Assembly (NCBI GenBank): GCA_002733805.1
Contig: NVXG01000030.1
Location: 51,252-115,251, forward strand
Reading direction: 5' to 3'
Source of the DNA: Robiginitomaculum sp.
GTDB lineage: Bacteria; Pseudomonadota; Alphaproteobacteria; Caulobacterales; Maricaulaceae
Length of the DNA stretch: 64,000 bases
Numbering within the stretch: position 1 is the stretch's first letter; every line of letters begins with the position of its first letter. Under the pieces are notes generated by a model. It was not told where the DNA came from, did not search any database, and saw only the letters and a list, made by a program, of their open reading frames with translations. Below are positions 1 through 9,604 of this stretch, one piece after another. Made by a program: the position numbers and the translations under genes.

Positions 1-996
1 AGCCTCTGTACCGATCGCCAATTGTCGTCGACGGATGCGCAAACCGCTTTTGAGTTGATTATGTCCGGACAGGTCGATGATATCCTGATCGGCAGCTTTC
101 TGGTCGCCTTACGCACAATTGGCGAAACGTCCGAAATCATTACGGCCGGTGCCAAAGTATTACGATCCCGCCTGATCCCGGTTCTCTCGCCAGCCGGAGC
201 CATTGATACTTGTGGCACCGGCGGAGACAGCAAAGGCTCGTTTAATATCTCAACCGCAACCGCGATTGTTGCCGCCGGGGCAGGTGCCATCGTTGCCAAG
301 CATGGGAACAAGGCATTGTCTTCCAAATCAGGATCTTCGGAAGTGCTCGAAAAGCTGGGCGTGAAATTACAACAACCCGAAGGCGGAGTTGCCGCCTGTA
401 TGCAGGAGGCCAATATCGGCTTTATGTTCGCACCGGCCCACCATGCCGCCATGAAATACGCGGCTCCGGCCCGAACGGCATTGGGCATGAGAACAATTTT
501 CAACCTGCTCGGTCCCCTATCCAACCCGGCGGGAACCAAGCGTCAGTTATTGGGCGTGTTCGATCGCAAGTGGACCGAACCCATGGCACACACCCTGCGC
601 AATCTGGGCGCACAGCGGGCCTGGGTGGTGTGTGGTGATGATGGGATGGATGAATTGACCACAACGACAACATCGCAAGTCACTGAGCTAAAGGACGGTC
701 AGATCAAGACCTTTTCACTGGATCCGCAGCAATATGGTTTACACTTGGTCAATCCTAACGAATTGGCTGGTGGTGGACCGCAAGAAAATGCCGCAGCCAT
801 CACCGCATTGCTGGCTGGTCAGAGCGGAGCCTTTCGCGACATTGTCTTGCTGAACACCGGGGCCGCCTTGTTGGTGGCCGATCTTGCTTCTGATTTGCAT
901 GACGGAATTACCCAAGCCAGACAATCCATTGATCAAGGGCGCGCGGCATCTGCCTTGGCCAAGCTGGTCAATGTCTCCAATCGAGAGGCATCATGA
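1..996 (+). CDS. trpD: Anthranilate phosphoribosyltransferase, 5' end outside window
   Basis: Transfers phosphoribosyl from PRPP to anthranilate, the second step of the tryptophan branch, in the cytoplasm. The reading frame is open from base 1, so the start codon lies upstream of the window; a TTG at 22 falls inside the N-terminal helical domain and is not the real start. Diagnostic segments are the PRPP-binding DTCGTGGDSKGSFNISTA and the KHGNKALSSKSGSSEVLE stretch, followed by the long alpha/beta domain to the C-terminus. The stop overlaps the trpC start by four bases (ATGA), so the two are translationally coupled. Confidence 0.96.
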   Translation, partial: SLCTDRQLSSTDAQTAFELIMSGQVDDILIGSFLVALRTIGETSEIITAGAKVLRSRLIPVLSPAGAIDTCGTGGDSKGSFNISTATAIVAAGAGAIVAKHGNKALSSKSGSSEVLEKLGVKLQQPEGGVAACMQEANIGFMFAPAHHAAMKYAAPARTALGMRTIFNLLGPLSNPAGTKRQLLGVFDRKWTEPMAHTLRNLGAQRAWVVCGDDGMDELTTTTTSQVTELKDGQIKTFSLDPQQYGLHLVNPNELAGGGPQENAAAITALLAGQSGAFRDIVLLNTGAALLVADLASDLHDGITQARQSIDQGRAASALAKLVNVSNREAS

Positions 997-1781
997 GTGT
1001 GTTGGACGACATTGTAGCGGCAAAAAGGCTGGAACTTGTGCAAGCCAAAGCACAAATATCGATCGTAACACTCCAAACAGAAGTAAAGCACTGTCCGCCG
1101 ACCAGAGGCTTTGCACAAGCCATCCACGATGCTGCTTTGCGCCAAGAAGTAGCCTTGATTGCCGAAATCAAAAAGGCAAGCCCGTCCAAGGGACTGATCC
1201 GCGCCAATTTTTGTCCTGCCACCCACGCAAAAGAATACCAACTTGGCGGCGCAACCTGTCTCTCTGTGCTGACAGATATTCACTTTATGGGAACAGATGC
1301 ACACTTTACCGAAGCCAGAAATGCCAACCAATTGCCTATGCTTCGGAAGGATTTCATGATTGATCCTTGGCAAATTCTGCAATCCCGCCAACTGGGTGCC
1401 GACTGTGTTTTGCTTATTATGGCCATCCTGTCAGATGCACAGGCCGCAGAATTGCAGGCCATTGCTCAATCATGCCAATTGGATGTGTTGGTCGAGACCC
1501 ATGATCTGGCTGAACTGGACCGGGCCTTGCAATTGCCAGCAACTTGCCTGATCGGCGTAAACAACAGAAATCTGCACAACTTCAACACAGATTTGCAAAC
1601 AACGGACCATTTGCTGCAAAGCGCACCCAAATCCAGAACGTACGTATCGGAAAGCGGGATCCATAGTCCGGCAGATGTCAAAGCCGTAACCCGCGCTGGT
1701 GCCGTCGCCATTTTGGTCGGAGAAAGCCTGATGCGGCAAGAAAACCTGGCAGATGCCACAAGGCATCTTTTGGCAAAATGA
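993..1781 (+). CDS. trpC: Indole-3-glycerol-phosphate synthase
   Basis: Closes the indole ring of carboxyphenylamino-deoxyribulose phosphate to give indole-3-glycerol phosphate. The 262-residue product has the usual monofunctional TIM-barrel length. Visible motifs are EIKKASPSKGLIR (catalytic lysine region), RKDFMIDPWQI, GVNNRNLHNF and the SESGI phosphate-binding turn near the C-terminus. It starts inside the trpD stop (ATGA). In many alphaproteobacteria moaC and moeA follow directly; here the next gene is lexA after 84 bases. Confidence 0.97.
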   Translation: MSVLDDIVAAKRLELVQAKAQISIVTLQTEVKHCPPTRGFAQAIHDAALRQEVALIAEIKKASPSKGLIRANFCPATHAKEYQLGGATCLSVLTDIHFMGTDAHFTEARNANQLPMLRKDFMIDPWQILQSRQLGADCVLLIMAILSDAQAAELQAIAQSCQLDVLVETHDLAELDRALQLPATCLIGVNNRNLHNFNTDLQTTDHLLQSAPKSRTYVSESGIHSPADVKAVTRAGAVAILVGESLMRQENLADATRHLLAK

Positions 1782-1801
1782 CCACCCTTGACGAATAAAT
1801 A

Positions 1802-1816
1802 GAACACATGTAGAAC
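1802..1816 (-). promoter_or_regulatory. LexA box upstream of lexA
   Basis: GAAC at 1802-1805 and at 1813-1816, separated by seven bases. This is the reverse complement of the alphaproteobacterial LexA consensus GTTC-N7-GTTC. It lies 50 bases upstream of the lexA start, where an autoregulatory operator would be expected. Confidence 0.82.
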
Positions 1817-1826
1817 ATCGATACTT

Positions 1827-1841
1827 GTTGTCGATTTGTTC
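1827..1841 (+). promoter_or_regulatory. Second, imperfect LexA box upstream of lexA
   Basis: GTTG at 1827-1830 and GTTC at 1838-1841 with a seven-base spacer, one mismatch from the direct-repeat consensus. It lies 25 bases downstream of the first box and in the opposite orientation, close to the lexA ribosome-binding site. Confidence 0.5.
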
Positions 1842-1865
1842 TCTTATTTCACTCGAGGAGGTTTT

Positions 1866-2549
1866 ATGCTTACCAAAAAACAACACGCATTGCTGGTTTT
1901 CATCAACCAACGATTGACCGATACCGGTGTTTCGCCCTCCTTTGACGAAATGAAGGACGCGCTTGGGCTGGCTTCAAAATCCGGTATTCACAGATTGATT
2001 ACTGCGTTGGAGGAACGAGGCTTTATCCGCCGTTTGCCCCATCGGGCTAGAGCGCTGGAAGTCATCAAACTCCCTGAGGCAAATGTACCCAAACAACCGA
2101 TTGGCGGGTTCAAGCCTAATGTGGTCTCAAACAATCCTGATCTGGATCGGCCTGCAGCAGCCAATACGGTAGACATCCCGGTTTTGGGACGGATCGCGGC
2201 GGGAACGCCCATTGAGGCCATCCAACACGAAACCGACCGCTTTTCAGCACCGGCAGACATGATTGGTCGCGGTGAACATTTTGCTCTGACCATTCAAGGT
2301 GATTCCATGGTTGACGCCGGTATTCATGACGGCGACACGGTGGTTATTCGTCGTTCAAGCACCGCCCAGAATGGCGATATTGTTGTTGCTCTGGTTGATG
2401 ATCAGGAAGCCACTTTGAAACGGTTTCGTCGCAAAGGCAGCACCATTGCGCTGGAAGCAGCCAATCCGGAATATGAAACTAGGATTTTCGGACCTGACCG
2501 GATAAAAGTACAAGGTACATTGGTTGGTTTAATGCGAACCTACCAATAA
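1866..2549 (+). CDS. lexA: LexA repressor, SOS regulator
   Basis: Represses SOS genes and is inactivated by RecA-stimulated self-cleavage. The 227-residue protein has an N-terminal winged helix (about 1-65), a linker, and an S24 peptidase-like C-terminal domain. The Ala-Gly scissile bond is in GRIAAGTP (about A112-G113), the nucleophile is Ser147 in GDSMVDAG, and the general base is Lys185 in EATLKRF. The ATG at 1866 is chosen over an in-frame codon at 1836 because GAGGAGG sits just upstream of it and known LexA proteins begin MLTKKQ. LexA-box-like sites at 1802-1816 and 1827-1841 imply autoregulation. Confidence 0.97.
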   Translation: MLTKKQHALLVFINQRLTDTGVSPSFDEMKDALGLASKSGIHRLITALEERGFIRRLPHRARALEVIKLPEANVPKQPIGGFKPNVVSNNPDLDRPAAANTVDIPVLGRIAAGTPIEAIQHETDRFSAPADMIGRGEHFALTIQGDSMVDAGIHDGDTVVIRRSSTAQNGDIVVALVDDQEATLKRFRRKGSTIALEAANPEYETRIFGPDRIKVQGTLVGLMRTYQ

Positions 2550-2591
2550 GTATTTTTGGTGCGGTTAAAACAAGACCGTAGCAAAGCCAAC

Positions 2592-4778
2592 TCATCGAGG
2601 TTTTCGTGCGGCCCGATCCCAGATTCTGTCACTTTTCGGATACTTAGTGACCCATTGGTTTTCTTGAAGATAAACCATTGCGCCCGTATCTTTTGACAAT
2701 GTCATAATTTGTACATTCTCGCAGGCAACCAGTTGGCGCATTGAGAGTGAACCCGGCACAACAATTAGGTCTGCAAATTGGCAATCCGTCTCCACATCTT
2801 CGCCAAACGATCGAATTGAAATCAACTTGCTCCCTAAATTGTATGTGCAACCATTTGCATCGCACTGGGCATTTTCGGACTTTTGAATTTTGATATTTGC
2901 TGCATCTGGCATCCCGACCGCTTCAAAAAATAACCGCAAGGCAAATTTGTTTGGTTTTCCAAACACAATCGGCATTGCACCCTGCCCGGTTTGCGGCAGG
3001 ATGACACCGCCTTTTTGATCCAGCCATACATTCGGTTGCACATGACTGGTCCGTACCATCATGGAAACCAAAACGAGTACCAAACCAACATATTTTAGTC
3101 GCTCCCAAGCAATGCAGACCATGATGAGAGCCATGGATTCGAGCAACAGGCTAAGGGACGATACCGACCCAATTGCCCAAATCGCGCCGGGCAAATCCGC
3201 TGTATATTTGGAAGTTTGTAGAATGGAATGCAGCCCGATGGATGTTACGTCAAAGAAAACGCCCTCAAGCCCCAACGGCATCAGGCACACTCCGATAAAC
3301 AAAAACGGCATCACCAAAATGGTAAAAACTGGCATCGCCAACAAATTCCCCAGCAGTGAATAAACGGCAATTTTATGAAAGTGCCAGCTGGCAAATGGCG
3401 CGGTTGCAATCCCGGCAATCAGGCTGGTCAACAAAACCCCAAGCAGAAAAGCCGTTCCCTTACGCAAACCACTAAATATCACAGAACTATTTGCCGCTTT
3501 TTGCGTATTGATCAAAAGCATTGGTCTGGCTCGTTGATAAAATGCGATCAAGGCCAAACTAGCGGCAAAAGACATTTGAAAGCCGGGGCTGACCACATAT
3601 TCGGGCGAAAGAATTGCGACCAACAATGCGGCCATCGAAATAGTCCGAATCGATAAGGCTCGCCGCCCGAGTAATACGGCTAGAAAGATCAGGCCCAGCA
3701 TAATAAATGCGCGCTGGGTTGGCGCGGTCGCACCCGAGATCATCAAATAGGAAAAGGACACAATAAGCCCGATAATTGCCGCAGGTTTTCGCGCATCCAT
3801 TCGTGCTCCGATCGCCGGGATCATCGAAAAAAGCAAAGATGCAATAAAGAAAGCCAGCCCGCCAACCAGCGACATATGAAGGCCCGAAATGGCTAGCAAA
3901 TGTCCCAACCCGGCCTCTCGAAATGCCACAGAAGTTTCTTCCTTAATTGCGCTACGATCCCCGGTGATCAGAGCGGCAGCCAATGCGCCTGACTGCCCCG
4001 GCATTCGGTTGCGAATTGCTGCTGAGAGGTCGTATCGGAGCTTGAACAAGCGCAATGCATTCGAGTTAATTTTGGGTTCAACCAAAACTTCTAGATGCCC
4101 CAAAGTGAACCCGGTTCCTCCAATTTGTTGAAACCAGGCATTTCTGGAAAATGAAAATCCGCCGGGAACCACCGCTTGACGCGGCGGCTCTAGTCTAGCG
4201 AGAAACCGGACAACGGATCCGATCTTTGCGTCACCAGAAAAACCACCTACCCGAACGTATTTTGGGAGTTGTTCAGGGTTTATCCCCTCAATTTTCTGCA
4301 CACGGATCAGATATCTAGCTCGATGTCCGATTTCACGGTCGATTTTGTTTAATTTTCCGGTGACGACCCATGACCTTGCGCCTGACGGCATAACTTGCGC
4401 TGCCTTATTGTATCCGCGCCACTCGGCCCGGCCCATGCCCAAAAACATGGCGCAAATCATAGCCAAACAAAAAAACAGTTTTGCGCTGGAACGCCTTTGA
4501 AACCCGACCCAAAGCACTGCGATACTACTGAGCGCCAGTGCGAAAGGGACCAACCAGATGGCCGGTTCAGAGTGTGGAGCAAACCAAAAGGCAATGCCAA
4601 AACAAAAGGCCCATGGGCCCCACAAGGCAATGCTGCCGGCAGATGGCTCTGGAAACACCCCGGCCAGCACTTTGGAAATTTGTACATTGCCCCAATCGAG
4701 GCGGATTAACCTCGATGCTATTTTGCTGGATTCACGCAAATTCGTTTTCCTTGCCTTACCGCACCCCCATGCTATCAC
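2592..4778 (-). CDS. comEC: ComEC/Rec2-family DNA-uptake membrane channel
   Basis: Inner-membrane protein expected to carry single-stranded DNA into the cytoplasm during transformation. The product is about 728 residues: an N-terminal hydrophobic pair, an OB-fold-like DUF4131 region (about 100-230), and a multi-helix competence domain starting near GLGHLLAISGLHMSLVGG. The last 150 residues resemble the remnant after the competence core, but no HxHxDH metallo-beta-lactamase motif is visible. The start is uncertain: the first codon is GTG at 4778 and a TTG at 4739 is also possible. It is convergent with lexA and divergent from gltX. Confidence 0.87.
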   Translation of the reverse strand: MIAWGCGKARKTNLRESSKIASRLIRLDWGNVQISKVLAGVFPEPSAGSIALWGPWAFCFGIAFWFAPHSEPAIWLVPFALALSSIAVLWVGFQRRSSAKLFFCLAMICAMFLGMGRAEWRGYNKAAQVMPSGARSWVVTGKLNKIDREIGHRARYLIRVQKIEGINPEQLPKYVRVGGFSGDAKIGSVVRFLARLEPPRQAVVPGGFSFSRNAWFQQIGGTGFTLGHLEVLVEPKINSNALRLFKLRYDLSAAIRNRMPGQSGALAAALITGDRSAIKEETSVAFREAGLGHLLAISGLHMSLVGGLAFFIASLLFSMIPAIGARMDARKPAAIIGLIVSFSYLMISGATAPTQRAFIMLGLIFLAVLLGRRALSIRTISMAALLVAILSPEYVVSPGFQMSFAASLALIAFYQRARPMLLINTQKAANSSVIFSGLRKGTAFLLGVLLTSLIAGIATAPFASWHFHKIAVYSLLGNLLAMPVFTILVMPFLFIGVCLMPLGLEGVFFDVTSIGLHSILQTSKYTADLPGAIWAIGSVSSLSLLLESMALIMVCIAWERLKYVGLVLVLVSMMVRTSHVQPNVWLDQKGGVILPQTGQGAMPIVFGKPNKFALRLFFEAVGMPDAANIKIQKSENAQCDANGCTYNLGSKLISIRSFGEDVETDCQFADLIVVPGSLSMRQLVACENVQIMTLSKDTGAMVYLQENQWVTKYPKSDRIWDRAARKPR

Positions 4779-4820
4779 GCGACATCATGGCTTGCATGGT
4801 TCTTCTTCAAAGGCAGATTG

Positions 4821-6230
4821 ATGTCAAAAATCGTAACACGTTTTGCACCCTCACCGACCGGATACTTGCATATCGGCGGCGCACGAACAGCATTGTTTAA
4901 TTGGCTTTTTGCTCGCCACTTTGGTGGGAAATTTTTACTACGTATTGAGGACACGGACCGAACCCGTTCGTCGAATGATGCCATAGAGGCCATTTTATCC
5001 GGACTGGAATGGCTCGGACTAAGCCCGGATGAACCAGCAATGTTTCAAAGCGATGCAGCTTCTCATCATGGTGTCGTCGTCCAGCAAATGCTGGCCAAGG
5101 GAACCGCCTATCATTGCTATATGTCGCCCGAAGATATGGATGCAGAAAAGCAAAGCGCCCGCCAGGAAAATCGCCGATTTGTCTCGCCATGGCGCGAAAG
5201 GGAGGCCGCAGAGTATCCAGCCGATGCCCCCTTTGCTGTTCGGTTAAAGGCACCACTCAGCGGCGAAACTGTAATTGAAGATGCCGTACAGGGGCGCGTC
5301 ACATTCCAAAATCAACAATTGGATGATTTGGTATTGTTGCGCGCTGACCAATCTCCGACCTATATGTTGGCGGTTGTAGTGGACGATCACGACATGGAGG
5401 TTTCGCATGTCATTCGCGGCGATGATCATCTGGTAAATGCGGCGCGACAGAAATTGATATATCAGGCGATGGAATGGTCCATCCCGGTATTTGCCCACAT
5501 CCCTTTGATCCACGGCCCTGATGGTAAGAAGTTATCCAAACGACACGGTGCGCTGGGCATCGATGCCTATCAAGCCATGGGATACTTACCAGAAGCCATT
5601 CGTAGCTATCTACTTCGGTTGGGTTGGTCGCATGGCGATCAGGAAATTTTTTCCGATGAAGAAGCCATTTCAGCTTTTTCGTTATCCGGGATCAACAAGG
5701 GATCATCGCGACTTGATTTTGAAAAAATGGCCAACATCAATAGCCATTTTCTTAAACTGGCTGACCCGGAGATGTTGTGTACAGAGGTTTGTAACTTCAT
5801 GGCCAGTGACAATGGTATTGCCCCGGATACAGATGAGCGAGAGCGCATTTTGTCCAGCATTCCTCATCTGGTTTCACGGGCAAAATTAATACCTGACCTA
5901 GTCAAAGAAGTGGCATTCCTGATTCAAAAACGCCCTCTTACTTTGAACAAAAATGCACGAAAATCGATCAACGAAGAACGAACCAAATATTTGGAGAAAT
6001 TGATCGCATCCCTGTCTGAATTGGAAAACTGGGATGTACAAAACATCCATAAAATAATGCAAGATTTTGCTAATCAACATCAGATTGGATTTGGAAAATT
6101 TGGGCCAATATTGCGCGCTGCAATCAGTGGAGGCCTTCCTGCGCCGGATCTTGCTCTGGCTTGTGCATTATTAGGTAAGAAAGAAACCCTAGGCCGTGTA
6201 GACGATTTGCTGGCGAACCGTTTATCATAG
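4821..6230 (+). CDS. gltX: Glutamyl-tRNA synthetase
   Basis: Class I aminoacyl-tRNA synthetase that charges tRNA-Glu. The 469-residue protein begins MSKIVTRFAPSPTGYLHIGG, containing the HIGH-type signature, and has the KLSKRHGA signature (KMSKS type) near residue 238, followed by the helical anticodon-binding domain. The ATG at 4821 is preferred to a TTG three bases upstream. It is divergent from comEC with a 42-base gap and is followed by gltA 45 bases later on the same strand. Confidence 0.97.
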   Translation: MSKIVTRFAPSPTGYLHIGGARTALFNWLFARHFGGKFLLRIEDTDRTRSSNDAIEAILSGLEWLGLSPDEPAMFQSDAASHHGVVVQQMLAKGTAYHCYMSPEDMDAEKQSARQENRRFVSPWREREAAEYPADAPFAVRLKAPLSGETVIEDAVQGRVTFQNQQLDDLVLLRADQSPTYMLAVVVDDHDMEVSHVIRGDDHLVNAARQKLIYQAMEWSIPVFAHIPLIHGPDGKKLSKRHGALGIDAYQAMGYLPEAIRSYLLRLGWSHGDQEIFSDEEAISAFSLSGINKGSSRLDFEKMANINSHFLKLADPEMLCTEVCNFMASDNGIAPDTDERERILSSIPHLVSRAKLIPDLVKEVAFLIQKRPLTLNKNARKSINEERTKYLEKLIASLSELENWDVQNIHKIMQDFANQHQIGFGKFGPILRAAISGGLPAPDLALACALLGKKETLGRVDDLLANRLS

Positions 6231-6275
6231 AGACAAGCGAATCATAAAATAAACCGGTCAGATGAGGGATTTTCC

Positions 6276-7583
6276 ATGGAAATCAAAATAAACAAAACGA
6301 GCGAAGCAAAAATTAAATTACCAAGCGGAAATGATCTGACTTTGCCGGTTTACTCTGGATCGGTCGGACCAGATGTAATCGACATCCGCACCCTGTACCG
6401 CGATACCGGATTGTTTACTTTTGACCCTGGCTTTACCTCTACTGCCAGTTGTGAATCACAAATCACCTATATTGATGGTGATCTGGGTACGCTGCTCTAT
6501 CGCGGGTATCCGATTGAACAACTGGCTGAAAAGTCCAGCTTTTTGGAAGTCAGCTATCTGTTGCTCAATGGTGAATTACCGACCAAAGAGCAAATGGAAA
6601 ACTTTAAACATTCAGTGACCTACCACACCATGCTGCATGCACAATTCGACGCATTTTTTAACGGGTTTCGTCGCGATGCTCACCCGATGGCGATCGTTTG
6701 CGGAGCGGTTGGTGCATTGTCGGCATTTTATCATGATTCAACCGACATCAATGATCCAAAGCAACGAGAAATTGCTAGTTTACGCATGATTGCTAAAATA
6801 CCGACCATCGCGGCGCGTGCGTATAAATTCTCAATCGGCCAGCCGTTTGTCGAACCTCGCAACGAGCTTTCTTATTCCGAAAATTTCCTGCGGATGTGCT
6901 TTGCTGTTCCTTGCGAGGATTACAAGGTTGAAAAAGTTCTGGCCCAGGCCATGGATCGTATCTTCATTCTACATGCCGATCACGAGCAGAATGCCTCGAC
7001 ATCTACAGTGCGGCTTGCTGGCTCATCAGGGGCCAACCCTTTTGCCTGTATTGCGGCTGGTGTTGCCTGTTTGTGGGGACCGGCGCATGGCGGTGCCAAT
7101 GAAGCAGCTTTGAATATGCTCAATGAAATTGGCTCTGTAGATCGGATCCCCGAATATATTGCCCGCGCCAAAGATAAGAGTGATCCGTTCCGGCTTATGG
7201 GTTTTGGACACCGAGTTTACAAAAATTATGATCCACGAGCCAAGGTCATGCAGAAAACCTGTCATGAGGTTCTTGAGATCACCGGCAAGAAAAATGATCC
7301 AATTTTGCAAGTTGCACTCGAGTTGGAACGCATTGCATTAAGTGATGAATATTTCATCGAGAAAAAACTGTATCCAAATATTGATTTTTATTCTGGCATC
7401 ACCTTAAAAGCCATGGGCTTTCCGACCACCATGTTTACCGTTTTGTTTGCCTTAGCCAGAACCGTCGGTTGGATCGCGCAATGGTCAGAAATGTTAAGTG
7501 ATCCCAGTCAGAAAATTGGCCGACCACGGCAGGTTTACACCGGCGAACCAACCAGAGATTACCAACCCATTGATGGTCGTTAA
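6276..7583 (+). CDS. gltA: Citrate synthase, type II
   Basis: Condenses oxaloacetate and acetyl-CoA to citrate at the entry of the TCA cycle. The 435 residues include the long N-terminal beta-rich segment typical of Gram-negative hexameric enzymes. Catalytic segments are [29 protein letters not shown] and [14 protein letters not shown], which hold the expected His, His and Asp residues. The TAA stop shares the four bases TTAA (7580-7583) with the convergent lpxB stop, so there is no room for a terminator between them. Confidence 0.97.
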   Translation: MEIKINKTSEAKIKLPSGNDLTLPVYSGSVGPDVIDIRTLYRDTGLFTFDPGFTSTASCESQITYIDGDLGTLLYRGYPIEQLAEKSSFLEVSYLLLNGELPTKEQMENFKHSVTYHTMLHAQFDAFFNGFRRDAHPMAIVCGAVGALSAFYHDSTDINDPKQREIASLRMIAKIPTIAARAYKFSIGQPFVEPRNELSYSENFLRMCFAVPCEDYKVEKVLAQAMDRIFILHADHEQNASTSTVRLAGSSGANPFACIAAGVACLWGPAHGGANEAALNMLNEIGSVDRIPEYIARAKDKSDPFRLMGFGHRVYKNYDPRAKVMQKTCHEVLEITGKKNDPILQVALELERIALSDEYFIEKKLYPNIDFYSGITLKAMGFPTTMFTVLFALARTVGWIAQWSEMLSDPSQKIGRPRQVYTGEPTRDYQPIDGR

Positions 7584-8746
7584 TCCATAAGTTCCAGCAC
7601 CTTTTTTGCTGCAACTTGGCTGACATTACCTTTGGTTGATTGCATTTTGATAAGTGTCTTTTGCGCCGCCTTTTGTTGATGGCCCCGTAACTTCGGATCA
7701 TTCAGTAACAGACCCAGCGCCTTAGCAAGTGCTGGGCCGGTACATTTGGACGACAAAAATTCAGGGATAATTTCCTGATTTGCAGCCAAATTAATCAAAT
7801 TAGCGAATTGCGCCTTGAATACGAATTTCTCCATCAAATAACCAGAAACCGGGCTTAACCGATACCCGATCACCATTGGAACACCGGCATTGGCCAGCTC
7901 CAACGTCACGGTACCCGAACAAGCAAGCGCCAAGGTCGAAGCAGTAAAAACAACAGATTTTTCTGCCTCGTCCAACAAAATTATATCTTGCAATCTAGGC
8001 TCATGCGCCACCAAAGAGCGGACCATTATCGCAATATTGTCCGACAATGGTGCCACGACGACCAGATCAGGATGATTGCTTTTGATTTGTTCGATGGCAC
8101 GTAAAAACGGTTCCATCAGAAATTTGATCTCGCCGGGTCTTGACCCAAAAAACGCCGACAAAACTGGCTGACCCGCAGGATTATATTTTTGCTGAAATGC
8201 CTGATCATCCACCTTCTGAACCGCAGAAATGGCCGGGTTACCAACAAATGTGGTATCTAACCCTTCTGATTTAAAATACTTGCCGTCGAATGAATGGATG
8301 GTCAAAAGATGATCGTAGGTCTCGGCCGTAACTTTTGCCCGTCCGGGACGAGTCGCAAACACCTGTGGCCCCACATATTTTACCAGAATTGTGTCTGGTA
8401 GAATTTTTCGAATTTGGTGCGCCACACGTAAAGTAAAACCCCACGAGTCAATCAGCACCACCAAATCGGGTTTGAAGAGAACCACTTGCGCCACGGTCGC
8501 AGCCACCAGCTTACGAACATTCGGGTAGGCCAGTAGGCCATCGACCAAGCCCAAGACAGAAAGAGGGCGTATATCAATCGGCGACTTTACACCCAGTTTG
8601 GCCATTTTTGGACCGCCAACACCACCGATTTCTACGGTTTCGGACTGCACATTGCGTATTGCATCGATAAATCGTGCACCTAACTGATCACCACTGGGCT
8701 CACCGGCAATGACAAACAGTCGTGATGATGCTTCCCGTCGCATCAT
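7580..8746 (-). CDS. lpxB: Lipid-A-disaccharide synthase
   Basis: Glycosyltransferase that joins UDP-2,3-diacylglucosamine and lipid X into the lipid A disaccharide at the inner-membrane surface. The 388-residue protein has the N-terminal [16 protein letters not shown] motif and the [18 protein letters not shown] nucleotide-sugar-binding segment of the GT-B family. The start at 8746 overlaps the lpxI stop as ATGA. It is the last gene of the lpxD-fabZ-lpxA-lpxI-lpxB run. Confidence 0.96.
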   Translation of the reverse strand: MMRREASSRLFVIAGEPSGDQLGARFIDAIRNVQSETVEIGGVGGPKMAKLGVKSPIDIRPLSVLGLVDGLLAYPNVRKLVAATVAQVVLFKPDLVVLIDSWGFTLRVAHQIRKILPDTILVKYVGPQVFATRPGRAKVTAETYDHLLTIHSFDGKYFKSEGLDTTFVGNPAISAVQKVDDQAFQQKYNPAGQPVLSAFFGSRPGEIKFLMEPFLRAIEQIKSNHPDLVVVAPLSDNIAIMVRSLVAHEPRLQDIILLDEAEKSVVFTASTLALACSGTVTLELANAGVPMVIGYRLSPVSGYLMEKFVFKAQFANLINLAANQEIIPEFLSSKCTGPALAKALGLLLNDPKLRGHQQKAAQKTLIKMQSTKGNVSQVAAKKVLELMD

Positions 8747-9603
8747 TCAATTTCCTGCAAATTCAACCCGAACAAGAACAACCCGAGGCGATCAGCCTGT
8801 GCGAGCATTGCCTTGCGCTCCAACAAAAAAGTCTGTCCGGTCACAAACCCGATACCAGCCAGACCTGCCTCGGATGCTCGCTGAACAGTTTCGACACCGA
8901 TGGTTGGCAAATCAATTCGCATTTCCTGACCCGGCTTGGGCGTTTTGACCAGCACCCCGGCAGGTTCTTTTCGGGTGCCGCGCATGCTTTTGGGCAATGA
9001 GGCACATCTGCGTAACATTGCATCGGTTCCTTCTTGTGCCTCAACGGCCAAAACTACCCCCCTGCAAACTATGGCCCCTTGCCCGATATCAAGCTGACCA
9101 ACCGCCTTGGCAATTTGCGCCGCTTTATTCATATCTGCTATTTGTTGCTGGTTTGGCTCAATCGTTCCTAATTGCCCAGCCGGAGCCAAAAGAGAGGCGG
9201 CGATTTCATCTGGACCAATAATGTCAAACCCGGCATTTTCAAAAACACTGAGAACAGCGCGCATCAATGCGTCATCGCCTTGTTGTGCGGCGGTCGAAAT
9301 CCTTGGCATCTCTTGTCGGCCAATTTCATCAAGCTGCAAAGTCGAAAAGTTGGGTCGATCAACAATGCCGGCAAAACAAATTTGCGACACGTCGGCATCC
9401 TTCAAATCTTCAAGTATTCCGCCGATCTGGCCGATAGAACGCCATGGGCCATTGGATAGTTCCGATTTGGTTTTGGCAAAGCCACTTAAGTTTACTGGAT
9501 AAACCATCATACCCGCTTGGCGGGCTAGTTTTGCCACTTGTTGCGGCAATTCTCCGCCACCAACAATCAGTCCCAAATGTTTGGGTTTGGTCTGCTTTTT
9601 CAT
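8743..9603 (-). CDS. lpxI: UDP-2,3-diacylglucosamine pyrophosphatase, LpxI type
   Basis: Hydrolyses UDP-2,3-diacylglucosamine to lipid X. LpxI is the alphaproteobacterial replacement for LpxH. The N-terminal LGLIVGGGELPQQVAKLAR Rossmann-like motif and C-terminal IDLPTIGVETVQRASEAG segment (catalytic Asp region) are typical. The ATG at 9603 (286 residues) is chosen because AGGTG lies just upstream and homologues begin a few residues before LGLI; an ATG at 9615 has no such site. It follows lpxA with one base between. Confidence 0.93.
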   Translation of the reverse strand: MKKQTKPKHLGLIVGGGELPQQVAKLARQAGMMVYPVNLSGFAKTKSELSNGPWRSIGQIGGILEDLKDADVSQICFAGIVDRPNFSTLQLDEIGRQEMPRISTAAQQGDDALMRAVLSVFENAGFDIIGPDEIAASLLAPAGQLGTIEPNQQQIADMNKAAQIAKAVGQLDIGQGAIVCRGVVLAVEAQEGTDAMLRRCASLPKSMRGTRKEPAGVLVKTPKPGQEMRIDLPTIGVETVQRASEAGLAGIGFVTGQTFLLERKAMLAQADRLGLFLFGLNLQEIE

Positions 9604-9604
9604 G

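Noticed and set aside
22..996. trpD starting at the TTG codon at base 22
   Set aside because: The frame is open to base 1 with trpD-like sequence, and the TTG lies within the conserved N-terminal helices; the true start is outside the window.
1782..1865. Remnants of moaC or moeA between trpC and lexA
   Set aside because: The 84 bases hold only the lexA promoter region and LexA-box-like sites; no decayed coding sequence visible.
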